The translations under genes and the position numbers were made by a program. From positions 199,467 to 236,353 of the forward strand of contig CADEDV010000002.1 in assembly GCA_902826165.1 (NCBI GenBank): 36,887 bases of DNA, written 5' to 3'. The notes under the pieces were generated by a model that saw only the letters and a program-made list of their open reading frames with translations, was not told the origin of the DNA and did no database searches. Position 1 is the stretch's first letter. Each line of letters starts with the position of its first letter. The stretch is from an uncultured Bacteroidota bacterium (GTDB lineage Bacteria; Bacteroidota; Bacteroidia; Chitinophagales; Chitinophagaceae). Below, piece by piece: positions 23,852-32,526 of this stretch.

Positions 23852-24880
23852 TTAACGCTGTTCTTTCAGCCACCTGATAGCGGCCTGTATTTTGGGGTCT
23901 TCGGGCAAGTTCTGAAAATTCTCTTTTGCTTTTACGACTATATCAGGTGCAATGCCCGAGCGGTATTCCTTTCCTGTCCGGTCTGTATAATATCCTTTTG
24001 AAAGATTGAGTGCCGCATCAGCACCAACAGGTATCCATTGATTACCTGTTACAAGACCTCCCGTAGTGTCTCCAATATGCAGTGTACGGGGCCGTTCTTT
24101 AAATGCAGTAACCACCACTTCACCCGAACTCACAGTATAAAAACTGGTCAGTAATACAACCGGTGCAGAGGATTGATTCTTCTTACAATGAGGACCGGTT
24201 GCTGTTTGTACCATTTCATCAAAATATACATCTCCATTCCGGATACTCCACCAATGCTCCACCTGCTTATTTTTATCAGTAAGGCCGCTGAATCTTATAT
24301 CTCCAAGTAAGAAACCCAGGGAACCCATCATCGGGTACATGGTGCCGCCCATATTGGCCCGCAGGTCAATGATCCAGCCTTTAACTGGCTCGCTGATGTT
24401 TTTGCAGATCGTATCCCTCCATTGTCTGATTGTTGCATGCACAACAGCCGGATCTGTATTCCCAAAACCAGGGATACAGATATAGCCATACTGTTCTGCA
24501 ATTATTTTTGCCTCCATCATCCCCATCCTTGGTTGCAGCAATTGATAGGTGGCAGTAAGTTCCTCCTCCCTTCCATCCGGCATGGGTTTATAATACGCAT
24601 ACACATTATTGTTAAATAATACCTGGCTGTGGAAATCATTCAGCTGGCGAAACAACCAACGAAATTGCTTAAACTGGTTCTCTGCAGAAGTAGCAGTATC
24701 CATCCGTAGATAAAATTGTGCAGTGAGGGTGTCCCAGTTTACCTGATCCCTGTACATACTCTGTTGCTGAATAAGCCTGAAAATAGTATCGGCCGTCTGC
24801 CGGGAGTAACTAAGACCAGTCGTCTGTGCAGGAGCAACGAAGCCGGTAAAAAGAAAAACGATAACAATGTAACAACGCAT
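23852..24880 (-). CDS. Exported S41-family (C-terminal processing-like) peptidase
   Basis: This 342-aa protein has a signal peptide (about residues 1-18, APAQ). The tail-specific protease core is present: GYICIPGFG, WIIDLRANMGGTMYPM, LTSFYTVSSGEVVV (nucleophile Ser in the SSGE turn) and GDTTGGLVTG. There is no PDZ domain; an N-terminal helical cap (about 20-120) is the rest. Bacteroidota carry many such small S41 proteins of unknown substrate. It follows its own promoter and precedes the serine hydrolase in the same direction by 55 bases. Confidence 0.88.
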   Translation of the reverse strand: MRCYIVIVFLFTGFVAPAQTTGLSYSRQTADTIFRLIQQQSMYRDQVNWDTLTAQFYLRMDTATSAENQFKQFRWLFRQLNDFHSQVLFNNNVYAYYKPMPDGREEELTATYQLLQPRMGMMEAKIIAEQYGYICIPGFGNTDPAVVHATIRQWRDTICKNISEPVKGWIIDLRANMGGTMYPMMGSLGFLLGDIRFSGLTDKNKQVEHWWSIRNGDVYFDEMVQTATGPHCKKNQSSAPVVLLTSFYTVSSGEVVVTAFKERPRTLHIGDTTGGLVTGNQWIPVGADAALNLSKGYYTDRTGKEYRSGIAPDIVVKAKENFQNLPEDPKIQAAIRWLKEQR

Positions 24881-24902
24881 CGGTTATTCTTTTGAGTGAT
24901 CC

Positions 24903-24932
24903 CTAAGTTAGCTCTTTTCGCAGTACCGGCAA
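24903..24932 (-). promoter_or_regulatory. Candidate promoter for the S41 peptidase gene
   Basis: On the minus strand a TTG (24932-24930) is followed after 19 bases by TAACTTAG (24910-24903), one mismatch from TAnnTTTG. This fits the Bacteroidota -33/-7 layout and would give a leader of about 16 bases. Confidence 0.4.
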
Positions 24933-24938
24933 CCGTCT

Positions 24939-25811
24939 TTAATACCGGAACAATAGTTTAGCAGGCAGCATTTCAATCTCAATTTTAGCAGCGGTATCGT
25001 ATTCGCCATCGAGGTGGTATTGCAGCGGTGAACTGCTTTCAATATGGATCTTTTGTGTATGAAAATGGGTGATCACTTTCAATTGCAGGTGCTTTCCTTT
25101 TTCTATCACCGGTAAATAGCGAAGCCGCTGTAAAATAGTAAGTGCTCCTGCGATCACCACATCAAAAAATCCGTCATCAGCCCGGGCTTCGGGAGCAATA
25201 TGAAATCCGCCACCTGCCCTGCGTCCGTTGCTGATATCGATCAATAGTCTTTTCCCGGTGCTGTTACACTCCGCCGACTGAATGGAGTATTCCTTACAAC
25301 GATACCAGAATATTTTTTTAAGGATGGTAATAAAGAAAGAAGTTTTACCCGGCAATTTCTTCTTGCCCGTCAGTGCCCGGGCCACTTCGCCTTCAAAACC
25401 GATACCTGCTCCGTTGATAAAATACCGGTCATTGCATTTACCAATGTCGATGGGTTTGGGAGTACCCTGTAAAGCAACTTGTATTTGTTCTTCCAGTGTT
25501 TTATTCCCATACAGCAACCAGTGAAAATCATTGCCAGTACCACCTTTGAAGATCACCAGTGGCAACTGTATACCCGGGTAATGATTGATGAAATAATTCA
25601 GTGTGCCATCACCTCCCGCAATCCATACGTCGGTAAAGCTGGTAAATGCAACGGGCCAGTGATCAATGATCAGTTCATGACTAACCTGTTGTTTTGAAAG
25701 TTCGCCGGCAATTTGCTGTGCCAGTGTAATAGCTTTCCCCACTCCAGCCAGCGGGTTGCAAAGGATGGCAATATTTTTATCAATATTGGCAGGCATGGGA
25801 TGAAAATACAA
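24939..25811 (-). CDS. Diacylglycerol-kinase-family lipid kinase
   Basis: The 290-aa protein is a DAGK_cat-type kinase. It has NPLAGVGKA near the N-terminus (phosphate-binding), IAGGDGTLN (the family's GGDGT signature, about residues 68-76), FKGGTGNDFHW and, in the C-terminal domain, GAGIGFEGEVA and EARADDGFFDVV. These enzymes (DgkB/YegS-like) phosphorylate diacylglycerol, sphingoid bases or related lipids at the inner membrane; Bacteroidota make sphingolipids, so a sphingoid substrate is possible but not shown. ATG 25796, giving MPANIDKN, is an alternative start. It lies 12 bases downstream of the DUF3303 gene. Confidence 0.9.
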   Translation of the reverse strand: MYFHPMPANIDKNIAILCNPLAGVGKAITLAQQIAGELSKQQVSHELIIDHWPVAFTSFTDVWIAGGDGTLNYFINHYPGIQLPLVIFKGGTGNDFHWLLYGNKTLEEQIQVALQGTPKPIDIGKCNDRYFINGAGIGFEGEVARALTGKKKLPGKTSFFITILKKIFWYRCKEYSIQSAECNSTGKRLLIDISNGRRAGGGFHIAPEARADDGFFDVVIAGALTILQRLRYLPVIEKGKHLQLKVITHFHTQKIHIESSSPLQYHLDGEYDTAAKIEIEMLPAKLLFRY

Positions 25812-25823
25812 TTTTCAGTAACA

Positions 25824-26096
25824 CTACCCGCCTGTAAAAACTTTCTCTTTGGCCTGTGCAGAACTGATCACCGGCACTACCTCAAAATCGGCCAGGTCAT
25901 TCCACTCACGAACCCATTGCTGTAGTTTTTCAGTTGATTCCGCTTCCATGACCTGGTAGCAAACAGTCACCTCTTCATTGATCCAGCTGTTGATATATTG
26001 TACCCCGGCCGGCAGCATCCTTCCCTTTTCTGCAAACCGCTGGTACAACGCTTTTACTTTGCCGGGATGAAACCGTTCGATGATCATGTATTGCAT
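25824..26096 (-). CDS. DUF3303-family small protein
   Basis: This 90-aa protein matches the DUF3303 family, from the opening MQYMIIERF through YINSWINEE and WNDLADFEVVPVISSAQA. The fold is probably a ferredoxin-like alpha/beta dimer. No function is known. I start at ATG 26096, where the family begins; an ATG 13 codons upstream (26135) extends it with untypical residues. It is likely co-transcribed with the lipid kinase. Confidence 0.85.
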   Translation of the reverse strand: MQYMIIERFHPGKVKALYQRFAEKGRMLPAGVQYINSWINEEVTVCYQVMEAESTEKLQQWVREWNDLADFEVVPVISSAQAKEKVFTGG

Positions 26097-26253
26097 ATGG
26101 AGTGAATTACCAGTTAAATATCGGTAATCATTCATAGCAACCGTAACTGCGGGTTAAAAAAAATACCCGGATGTGATAAATCTTCCTATCTTACTTATTC
26201 TTCGCCCCTATCCCAACACTACCCTCCATTTATTAACAACCAAAACATCGCAC

Positions 26254-26973
26254 ATGAAAAAGATTTTTCTTTTCCTCATGCTTGCTCCGTTATTGGGAGC
26301 AGGCCAGAACAAAACTGTACTTAGTACATTCCGGGCAACACCTAAGCCAGACAAAGTGGTTGAATTTGAAAAGGCATTAGCCAACCATGCACAGAAGTAT
26401 CATTCCGGCGACTGGAAATGGCGGGTGTTCGTAGTTCAGTCAGGTCCTGAATCAGGATCCTATCATATAACAGAAGGCCCCAACAGTTGGGAAGGCATGG
26501 ACGGCCGTGGTGATATCAGCGCAGAACATAAACTGGATTGGGATAAAAATGTATCCCCGCTTACCACTGGTGCTGGCACATCGGGATACAGCCAGTTCAA
26601 TGCTGACCTGAGTACTGTACAGCTTACCGACTATACTGATAAGATCATCATCAGTCATATGTATCCCAAACCGGGCATGATCGTTAAGATGACTGAATTG
26701 ATAAAAAAACTGAAAAAAGTATGGGAGGCCAGTAATGAAACGGTGGCGGTTTACAACTCGATCAATTCGGGTGAACCACAAATTGCCACAGTAACACGGT
26801 TAAAAGCTGGATTAAAGGAACTGGATCCTTCCTTCCGCAAACCGATGAGCGAAAGATACAATGCCATCTATGGTGCCGGCACCTGGGATTACTGGCTGGC
26901 CGATTATGCCGAATCTGTTGAAAGCCGCTGGAATGAAATGCTTTTCTTCCGGGCTGACCTGAGTTCTAAATAA
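26254..26973 (+). CDS. Exported protein with alpha/beta-barrel-like repeats
   Basis: ATG 26254 starts a 239-aa protein with a signal peptide (about residues 1-17, LGAGQ). The frame extends 27 codons upstream but those residues precede the signal and are unlikely. The mature part may be two related alpha/beta (dimeric-barrel-like) units: one with FRATPKPDKVVEFEKALANH and a second with HMYPKPGMIVKMTELIKKLK, both reading as 'strand - PKPG/D - helix'. This resembles NIPSNAP or antibiotic-monooxygenase folds. Its function is unknown. A strong terminator follows. Confidence 0.75.
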   Translation: MKKIFLFLMLAPLLGAGQNKTVLSTFRATPKPDKVVEFEKALANHAQKYHSGDWKWRVFVVQSGPESGSYHITEGPNSWEGMDGRGDISAEHKLDWDKNVSPLTTGAGTSGYSQFNADLSTVQLTDYTDKIIISHMYPKPGMIVKMTELIKKLKKVWEASNETVAVYNSINSGEPQIATVTRLKAGLKELDPSFRKPMSERYNAIYGAGTWDYWLADYAESVESRWNEMLFFRADLSSK

Positions 26974-26980
26974 AATGATT

Positions 26981-27008
26981 AAAAACTCCGGAATGATCCG
27001 GAGTTTTT
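26981..27008. terminator. Strong intrinsic terminator
   Basis: AAAAACTCCGG and CCGGAGTTTTT form a perfect 11-bp stem around AATGAT. It is flanked by A5 and T5 runs, so it can work on both strands: for the exported protein ending at 26973 and for the minus-strand NTF2-like gene, whose stop is 55 bases away. Confidence 0.9.
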
Positions 27009-27062
27009 CTTTATTCTTTACCTGCAAAAGTGCCGCCGGGTAATTAAAAAGAGTGTGCCTTT

Positions 27063-27569
27063 CTATTTCACCGGGGTGATTTGCACCTGGATACATTTCC
27101 AGTTCCCGTTTTCTTTTTTATAGGTATCCGTATAGATCGTATAACCGGTAATGGTTTTACCATTAACCTCTTTGGAGAAAATCGTTTTTGATCGTACGAG
27201 TGCCATATCAGCAAAGATGCGGATATGTTCATCGGCATACGTGAATGTAAGATAACCGCTGTTGTCAAAATCAGTGGCCCAGTTCTTCAGATACGTTTCC
27301 CTGGAAATAATACTTCCATCACCCTGGATACACACAAAATCGGGGTGTATGATGGCATCATGCGAAGCCACGTCCTGGGTTAAAAAGTTATTGATGAATT
27401 TTGCATTGATGGCACTGAGTTGCAGGCTGTCATTGGTTGTATCCATTTTTGTAGCAGATTTTAAATTAACAGAAAGTCTGCCATTAACTGCCATAGGTAA
27501 GTCAGCGAATATGACCCCAAGCAGCATCGCAAACCAGGTAAATAAGAGCATGAGGATTGATTTCTTCAA
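27063..27569 (-). CDS. Exported NTF2-like (SnoaL/DUF4440-type) protein
   Basis: TTG 27569 opens a perfect signal peptide (KKSILMLLFTW...), so I prefer it over the upstream ATG 27632, which adds 21 polar residues in front of the signal. The 168-aa product then has a cone-shaped NTF2 fold as seen in SnoaL/DUF4440 proteins: INNFLTQDVASHDAII, a strand run ending AVRSKTIF-like ALVRSKTIFSKEV and a final YKKENGNWKCIQVQIT. The role is unknown; such proteins are often small-ligand-binding. It is divergent from the AraC regulator at 27682. Confidence 0.82.
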   Translation of the reverse strand: MKKSILMLLFTWFAMLLGVIFADLPMAVNGRLSVNLKSATKMDTTNDSLQLSAINAKFINNFLTQDVASHDAIIHPDFVCIQGDGSIISRETYLKNWATDFDNSGYLTFTYADEHIRIFADMALVRSKTIFSKEVNGKTITGYTIYTDTYKKENGNWKCIQVQITPVK

Positions 27570-27648
27570 AACTAAGTGCTGGTAACAGAAGGGAGTTTCA
27601 AAATCTTGCTCTTTTTCCCAACCGGGGTTCATACAATAAAAGCTTGCT

Positions 27649-27656
27649 TAACTTTA
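27649..27656 (+). promoter_or_regulatory. Candidate -7 box for the AraC gene
   Basis: TAACTTTA is one mismatch from TAnnTTTG, 25 bases before ATG 27682. No clear -33 element is visible. Confidence 0.25.
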
Positions 27657-27681
27657 CTGCTGCATCGCAAACAAACGGCCA

Positions 27682-28560
27682 ATGCCAGCGCAATCAACAA
27701 GCATCACAACGGGTAACCGGGAAAAACTGTTCTCCAAAAATCTTTTTGTGTCTGATTTTTACGAGATCAAACAGTGGAGTTATGACCTGCTGGGCAACCA
27801 GCAGGACATGAATGGTTTTAACGATTGCCTCTGCCTGGTCTATGTAAAGAAGGGTAATTTCCTGTTTGATCTTTCAGTGAAAAAACATGAGATGCACTCG
27901 GGGTTTATTCTCTTAGAGAAACCCGGTTGTGATTACCGCATGCGGCCTTCTGCCGGTGCCATTACCATTTTCAATTTTACTGATCATTTCCTGCAACAGT
28001 TTATAGCGGATCTGCAATTGGAACAGGCTTATTTCTTCGGCCATCAAAACCTGCTGTCTGTGATTTTCCGGTCCACACCCGCCACCGATTACCTGCAGCA
28101 CCGGGTTTTGAATAAATTACATACGGCCGGTAAATTAGAAATGGATCAGCTGGTGGTTGAACTTTTCAGTGAAGCGGCGGGCCTTATTACCAACCGTTCA
28201 GCCGATGATGATATACATATACCCCTTGTATCAAAAGCCAACAGGCTGACAACCATTGAACGGGCGAAGGAATATATGCATACGCATTTCTGTAACGATA
28301 TCTCTTTGCAGGAAGTAGCTGAGCATAGTTTTACCAGCCCTTTTCATTTCAGCCGGCTCTTTAAAAAGATCACTTCTTTTTCCCCGCACCAGTACCTGCA
28401 GCAGGTACGGTTGAAACATGCCGGGATGTTATTGAAGAACAGTACCCTGCCGGTGGCTGATATTGCTTATAGTTCCGGCTTTAGCAGCACGGCTTATTTT
28501 GCCACGGCCTTTAAGCAGCAATACAAGGTTAATCCTTTACTCTACAGGAAAATGAGCTGA
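27682..28560 (+). CDS. AraC-family transcriptional regulator
   Basis: This 292-aa protein has an N-terminal effector/dimerisation domain of unclear type (about residues 30-165) and a C-terminal AraC DNA-binding domain (about 190-290): RAKEYMHTHFCNDISLQEVAEH for the first helix-turn-helix (given here in part as DISLQEVAEHSF) and PVADIAYSSGFSSTAYFATAFKQ in part as ADIAYSSGFSS for the second. It is divergent from the NTF2-like gene and a natural candidate to control it. Confidence 0.9.
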   Translation: MPAQSTSITTGNREKLFSKNLFVSDFYEIKQWSYDLLGNQQDMNGFNDCLCLVYVKKGNFLFDLSVKKHEMHSGFILLEKPGCDYRMRPSAGAITIFNFTDHFLQQFIADLQLEQAYFFGHQNLLSVIFRSTPATDYLQHRVLNKLHTAGKLEMDQLVVELFSEAAGLITNRSADDDIHIPLVSKANRLTTIERAKEYMHTHFCNDISLQEVAEHSFTSPFHFSRLFKKITSFSPHQYLQQVRLKHAGMLLKNSTLPVADIAYSSGFSSTAYFATAFKQQYKVNPLLYRKMS

Positions 28561-28821
28561 CACGGAACATCGAAAACGGTATCGTAATACTACTTGTGAA
28601 GAAAATTTGTAGGCTGAAAATGGCATACCTGGTAATCCACCCGCTTATAAAACACTATTCCCCTTATGCTGTTCACCATTTTATCCCCTCCCTTCAGCGA
28701 TGATCAGCACTACCTATCGTTTTTTTCCTGAACTTTAAGGAGCTTACAGCCCGGGACAACTTTAATTACCATTTACCCGATATCCTTTTGAGATGTTGCT
28801 TTACCATATCAAACGGACAAT

Positions 28822-30780
28822 GTGAACAACAGAAGGCTCTCTTTTAAACCCAAACTGCTCCTTTCCACCCGGATCGTTATCCTGCTATATGTATCCTTTT
28901 GTTTCAGCAGCAGCCAGGCCCAGGTCTGCCCGCCAAATATTGATTTTGAAACCGGCACTTTTGCCGGCTGGAAATGTTATATCGGTTCCACTGTTGAAGT
29001 GGGCGGGCAAAATTTTATCACCCTTTCCGAAAGCGGCCCGGTTGATGGACGACATACCATGATCACCGCTGACCCCACCAACCCCCTGGATGCCTATGGT
29101 GGATTCCCGATCAATTGCCCCAACGGCAGTGGCCGAACCGTGCGGCTGGGTAATGACCAGGCAGGCACACAGGCAGAAGGTATTTCTTATGAGTTCACGA
29201 TTCCTGCAGGACAAAATGTATATACCCTGATCTATCATTATGCCGTGGTGTTTGAAGACCCTGCGCATGAAGAATACCAGCAACCAAGAATGCAGATCGA
29301 GATCACAAATGTGACTGATGATGTTATCATTGATTGCTCTTCGTTTAGTTTTATTCCCAACGGATCGGGATTGCCCGGTTTTTTTCAATCACCTGTGCAG
29401 ATCAGCAATGCCCCCATCTGGTGCAAAGACTGGACAGCCGTCTCCATCAACCTGAACGGGCATGCGGGAAAAACCATCCGGCTTTTTTTTAAATCCGCCG
29501 ATTGTACCTTCCGCCGTCATTTTGGATACGCTTACATTGATGTGAACTCTGAATGCAGCGGTGAATTTGTAGGTGCCAGTTATTGTGCCGATGATACAGC
29601 AGTGCATGTAACAGCACCGTATGGTTACCAGTCTTATACCTGGTTCAATAATACGTTTACACAAGTGCTCGGCAACCAGCAAACCATCAGTTTCTCCCCT
29701 CCTCCGCCTCCCGGCACCAGCATAGCGGTGGAACTTATTCCTTACAATGGCTATGGTTGCCCCGATACTTTATCGGCCTTAATGATCGATACACTGACCA
29801 TCAGGGCCAATGCCGGGGCAGATGCGCTTTCCTGTAATAACCGGCCTGTACAAATTGGCGTCAATCCCAAACCGGGTTATGTGTACAGCTGGTTACCCAC
29901 GGCCGGGCTGAGTAATCCTGCTGTGGCAAATCCTTTCGCCAATCCTGCCGGCACCAGCACCTATACGCTAACCGTGCGGAATAGTGGTGGCGGCTGTATG
30001 TCCACGGATGAAGTGCTGGTCAGAAAATCAATAATAGATACTATCGTATCTGTTGCCGGGAAACTGTCGTTTTGTGAAGGCAATAATGACAGTTGTATTC
30101 TCCGGGTAACTGCTGCGGGCAGCATTCAATGGTATAAAGACAATGTGCCCATACCCGGTGCCACGCAACGAACTTATCGTGTCAGCAGTTCAGGTACCTA
30201 TCATGCCCTGCTCGGCAACAGTGATGGCTGCAGTGAATCATCTTCCCGTCGCACCGTTGTTATTGAAACACCCGTTCCGGGTATTGTTTATCCTTTGCAA
30301 TTTGCAGTTAACAATACACCCGTACAATTGCAGGCAAGAACGATTGGCAGTACTGCTTTATGGAGCCCTCCCTTACAATTAAATAATCCTGCTCTTTATA
30401 CTCCTTTGTTTACCGGTGATGAAGATCAAACCTACACGATCACTTTAACAACAAACAGTGGTTGCATTACCAGGGACCAGCAAACAGTAAAGGTGATCCC
30501 GTTCATTGACATTTTTGTGCCGACCGGTTTTACTCCCAACCGGGATGGATTGAATGATGTGCTACGGGCCACTTTATCCGGCATCAAAGAGCTGCGTTAT
30601 TTTAAGATCTTCAACCGCTGGGGGCAATTGCTATTTGAAACGGCTAATCCCGAAGAAGGATGGAGCGGCACCATCAACGGGCAGCAACAGGCCAGCCAGG
30701 TGGTGGTATGGATGGCGGAAGGAATTGGGATAGATAACAAAGTGTACCGGAGAAAAGGAACGAGTACGCTGATCAGGTAA
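28822..30780 (+). CDS. Type IX-secreted protein with C-terminal gliding-motility (CHU_C) domain
   Basis: The start is GTG 28822, in front of a signal peptide (cleavage near SSSQAQ, about residue 34). The 652-aa protein has an N-terminal jelly-roll-like region (about 36-245, opening IDFETGTFAGW), two Ig/PKD-like modules (about 325-405 and 410-490) and a C-terminal CHU_C domain (about 562-652) with PTGFTPNRDGLNDVLR and FNRWGQLLFE. The C-terminal domain is a type B sorting signal for the type IX secretion system, so the product is exported and possibly surface-attached. Its binding target is unknown. The 261-base gap before it shows no gene. Confidence 0.92.
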   Translation: MNNRRLSFKPKLLLSTRIVILLYVSFCFSSSQAQVCPPNIDFETGTFAGWKCYIGSTVEVGGQNFITLSESGPVDGRHTMITADPTNPLDAYGGFPINCPNGSGRTVRLGNDQAGTQAEGISYEFTIPAGQNVYTLIYHYAVVFEDPAHEEYQQPRMQIEITNVTDDVIIDCSSFSFIPNGSGLPGFFQSPVQISNAPIWCKDWTAVSINLNGHAGKTIRLFFKSADCTFRRHFGYAYIDVNSECSGEFVGASYCADDTAVHVTAPYGYQSYTWFNNTFTQVLGNQQTISFSPPPPPGTSIAVELIPYNGYGCPDTLSALMIDTLTIRANAGADALSCNNRPVQIGVNPKPGYVYSWLPTAGLSNPAVANPFANPAGTSTYTLTVRNSGGGCMSTDEVLVRKSIIDTIVSVAGKLSFCEGNNDSCILRVTAAGSIQWYKDNVPIPGATQRTYRVSSSGTYHALLGNSDGCSESSSRRTVVIETPVPGIVYPLQFAVNNTPVQLQARTIGSTALWSPPLQLNNPALYTPLFTGDEDQTYTITLTTNSGCITRDQQTVKVIPFIDIFVPTGFTPNRDGLNDVLRATLSGIKELRYFKIFNRWGQLLFETANPEEGWSGTINGQQQASQVVVWMAEGIGIDNKVYRRKGTSTLIR

Positions 30781-30785
30781 TCGTT

Positions 30786-30807
30786 GCTGCAGGAAATACC
30801 CTGTAGC
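30786..30807 (+). terminator. Hairpin just after the type IX-secreted protein gene
   Basis: GCTGCAGG and CCTGTAGC pair (one G-U) around AAATAC, six bases past the stop. No T-run follows, so terminator function is uncertain. Confidence 0.35.
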
Positions 30808-30835
30808 CGGTACATAATTTATCCGCCTGGAAAAC

Positions 30836-30843
30836 TATTTTTA
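30836..30843 (+). promoter_or_regulatory. Candidate -7 box for the MORN-repeat gene
   Basis: TATTTTTA is one mismatch from TAnnTTTG, 15 bases ahead of ATG 30858. No -33 element is obvious. Confidence 0.25.
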
Positions 30844-30857
30844 GTGAAACAAAAGTG

Positions 30858-32474
30858 ATGAAGGGAACCCTGCTTTTTAGTATCCTGCTTACCAGCACTG
30901 TTACAATGCAGCTACCTGCACAGCCACCTGTTGGCAAATGTCTCAGCGGGGACTGTAACAACGGGCAGGGAAAATACCAGCTCAACAGTTACGCCATATA
31001 TGAAGGTGGCTTCCGAAATGGTAAGTTTTATGGACCCGGTAAAGTATTTAATTCCGCTATAGTGGAAATAACCGGCAGTTTTGCAGATGACCGCATTGAA
31101 AACTGCCATATCTACACTGCTTCGGCAAATCAAGTCAATTCATCATTGCGTTTTGAAGGAAAAGCCTATATCGCCTACAGCAATGCGGAACAGGTAAAAA
31201 AAAGCTGGACCAGCACTAATTATTTTGAATGCAATGGTAATTTTTTTGTTATCAAAAGAGACAGCGGCCGTTCTTATCTCAACCCGGGGCTGTATGATAC
31301 TACCCGCTATGCTATATCCGGCCGCATCAGCCCGGATGGGAAAATAACAGGCCCCGGATTGATTCATAAAGGCGACCGGCAAATTCCCTATGATTTTGGT
31401 TCCGGTACTCCATACAGTTTTGAAGAATCATTGATCAGTATTGCCCGGAATCAATTTGCCATTACAACACCTGACATCAGGAGGTTCACCTGTCTCAGCG
31501 GCAATTGTAAGAATGGAAAAGGGAAAGCCCGTCTCAATGAATGGGCCACGTATGATGGCGAATTCAAGAATGGCAAAATGAATGGACCCGGTAAAATCAG
31601 CCATGATAATGGCAGCTGGTACTCTACCGGTATATTCAATGGAAATACGATACTGAATTTCCAGTTCTATGAAAAAGTAACCAGCGGCAGTTATTCACTG
31701 AAACGGAAATCAAAAGGAGACCTTATTGTTTATGATGAAGCCACTGCTCAAAGTACCTGGACCACTAATAATTATTACTATTGGGATAAACAATTCTTTA
31801 AGATCAGGGAAACTGATACGATCACCTGGTATTACAAACCGGACTTTTACCTGAAAGTGAGACCGGATAAAAAGAGAGCCATCCTCTTTGTCAATAAAAA
31901 AATGTATGCCTTCCTTCTGCATGATGATCCTTCGCTGATCACTGAAGATCTGCTTAAGGAACACCTGAAACGAATGAATTACCAGAACAAGTATGCATAT
32001 ACCTATGACCGGGATATTATGACTAAGCCGGTAATAGCAAAAAAACAACCGGCACAACAAAATGGTAACCGCCTGCTCAATGCCGGCGAGATCAGCGTAT
32101 TGACAAAAGCCATGTCGGATCAAACAAAAGCTACACTGACCGGCACTACAATTGCCGAAGGCTACCTGGAAGGTGGTGACACGTATGTGAAATATAAAAC
32201 CATCTATGTGGATGCAGCACCGGGCGATGTATTCAGCATCTTTGCTTTTGTAAAATATTCCGCACCTGTCACCATCTCCCTGCCACAATGGGATAACCCC
32301 AATAATAATTTGCCCTGCAAAGGCAACCGCATTACTGATGCAGGCGCCACGGTACATCCTTACAGCTGCTTTTATGCCAACCAGACCCGGGAAAGCAAAA
32401 GGGTTCGTTTTGAGATCAGTGTCTCCAACAGCCCGGAACCGGGATACTATTTAATAACAAAAGCAAGAAAGTAA
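30858..32474 (+). CDS. Exported MORN-repeat protein with internal duplication
   Basis: ATG 30858 (preceded by a GTG) opens a signal peptide (about residues 1-22). The 538-aa protein then contains two long related blocks: CLSGDCNNGQGKYQLN followed by YEGGFRNGKFYGPGKV at about 28-64, and CLSGNCKNGKGKARLN followed by YDGEFKNGKMNGPGKI at about 212-248. Each is followed by a 'STNYF...NFFVIKR' or 'TNNYYYWDKQFFKIR' segment, so the duplication is about 185 residues long. The blocks hold MORN-type YEGxFxNGxxxGxG repeats. The last about 130 residues form a separate domain. The function is unknown. It follows the type IX-secreted protein in the same direction. Confidence 0.85.
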   Translation: MKGTLLFSILLTSTVTMQLPAQPPVGKCLSGDCNNGQGKYQLNSYAIYEGGFRNGKFYGPGKVFNSAIVEITGSFADDRIENCHIYTASANQVNSSLRFEGKAYIAYSNAEQVKKSWTSTNYFECNGNFFVIKRDSGRSYLNPGLYDTTRYAISGRISPDGKITGPGLIHKGDRQIPYDFGSGTPYSFEESLISIARNQFAITTPDIRRFTCLSGNCKNGKGKARLNEWATYDGEFKNGKMNGPGKISHDNGSWYSTGIFNGNTILNFQFYEKVTSGSYSLKRKSKGDLIVYDEATAQSTWTTNNYYYWDKQFFKIRETDTITWYYKPDFYLKVRPDKKRAILFVNKKMYAFLLHDDPSLITEDLLKEHLKRMNYQNKYAYTYDRDIMTKPVIAKKQPAQQNGNRLLNAGEISVLTKAMSDQTKATLTGTTIAEGYLEGGDTYVKYKTIYVDAAPGDVFSIFAFVKYSAPVTISLPQWDNPNNNLPCKGNRITDAGATVHPYSCFYANQTRESKRVRFEISVSNSPEPGYYLITKARK

Positions 32475-32526
32475 ATTAAAGATGATAGGATTGCTGATAC
32501 AGTCGAACTAAAAATTGGGTTCCTTC

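Noticed and set aside
31710-32357. Long minus-strand open frame (215 codons) opposite the MORN-repeat gene
   Set aside because: It is antisense to a clear protein with signal peptide and repeats; its peptide is Ile/Phe/Cys-rich as expected of a shadow.
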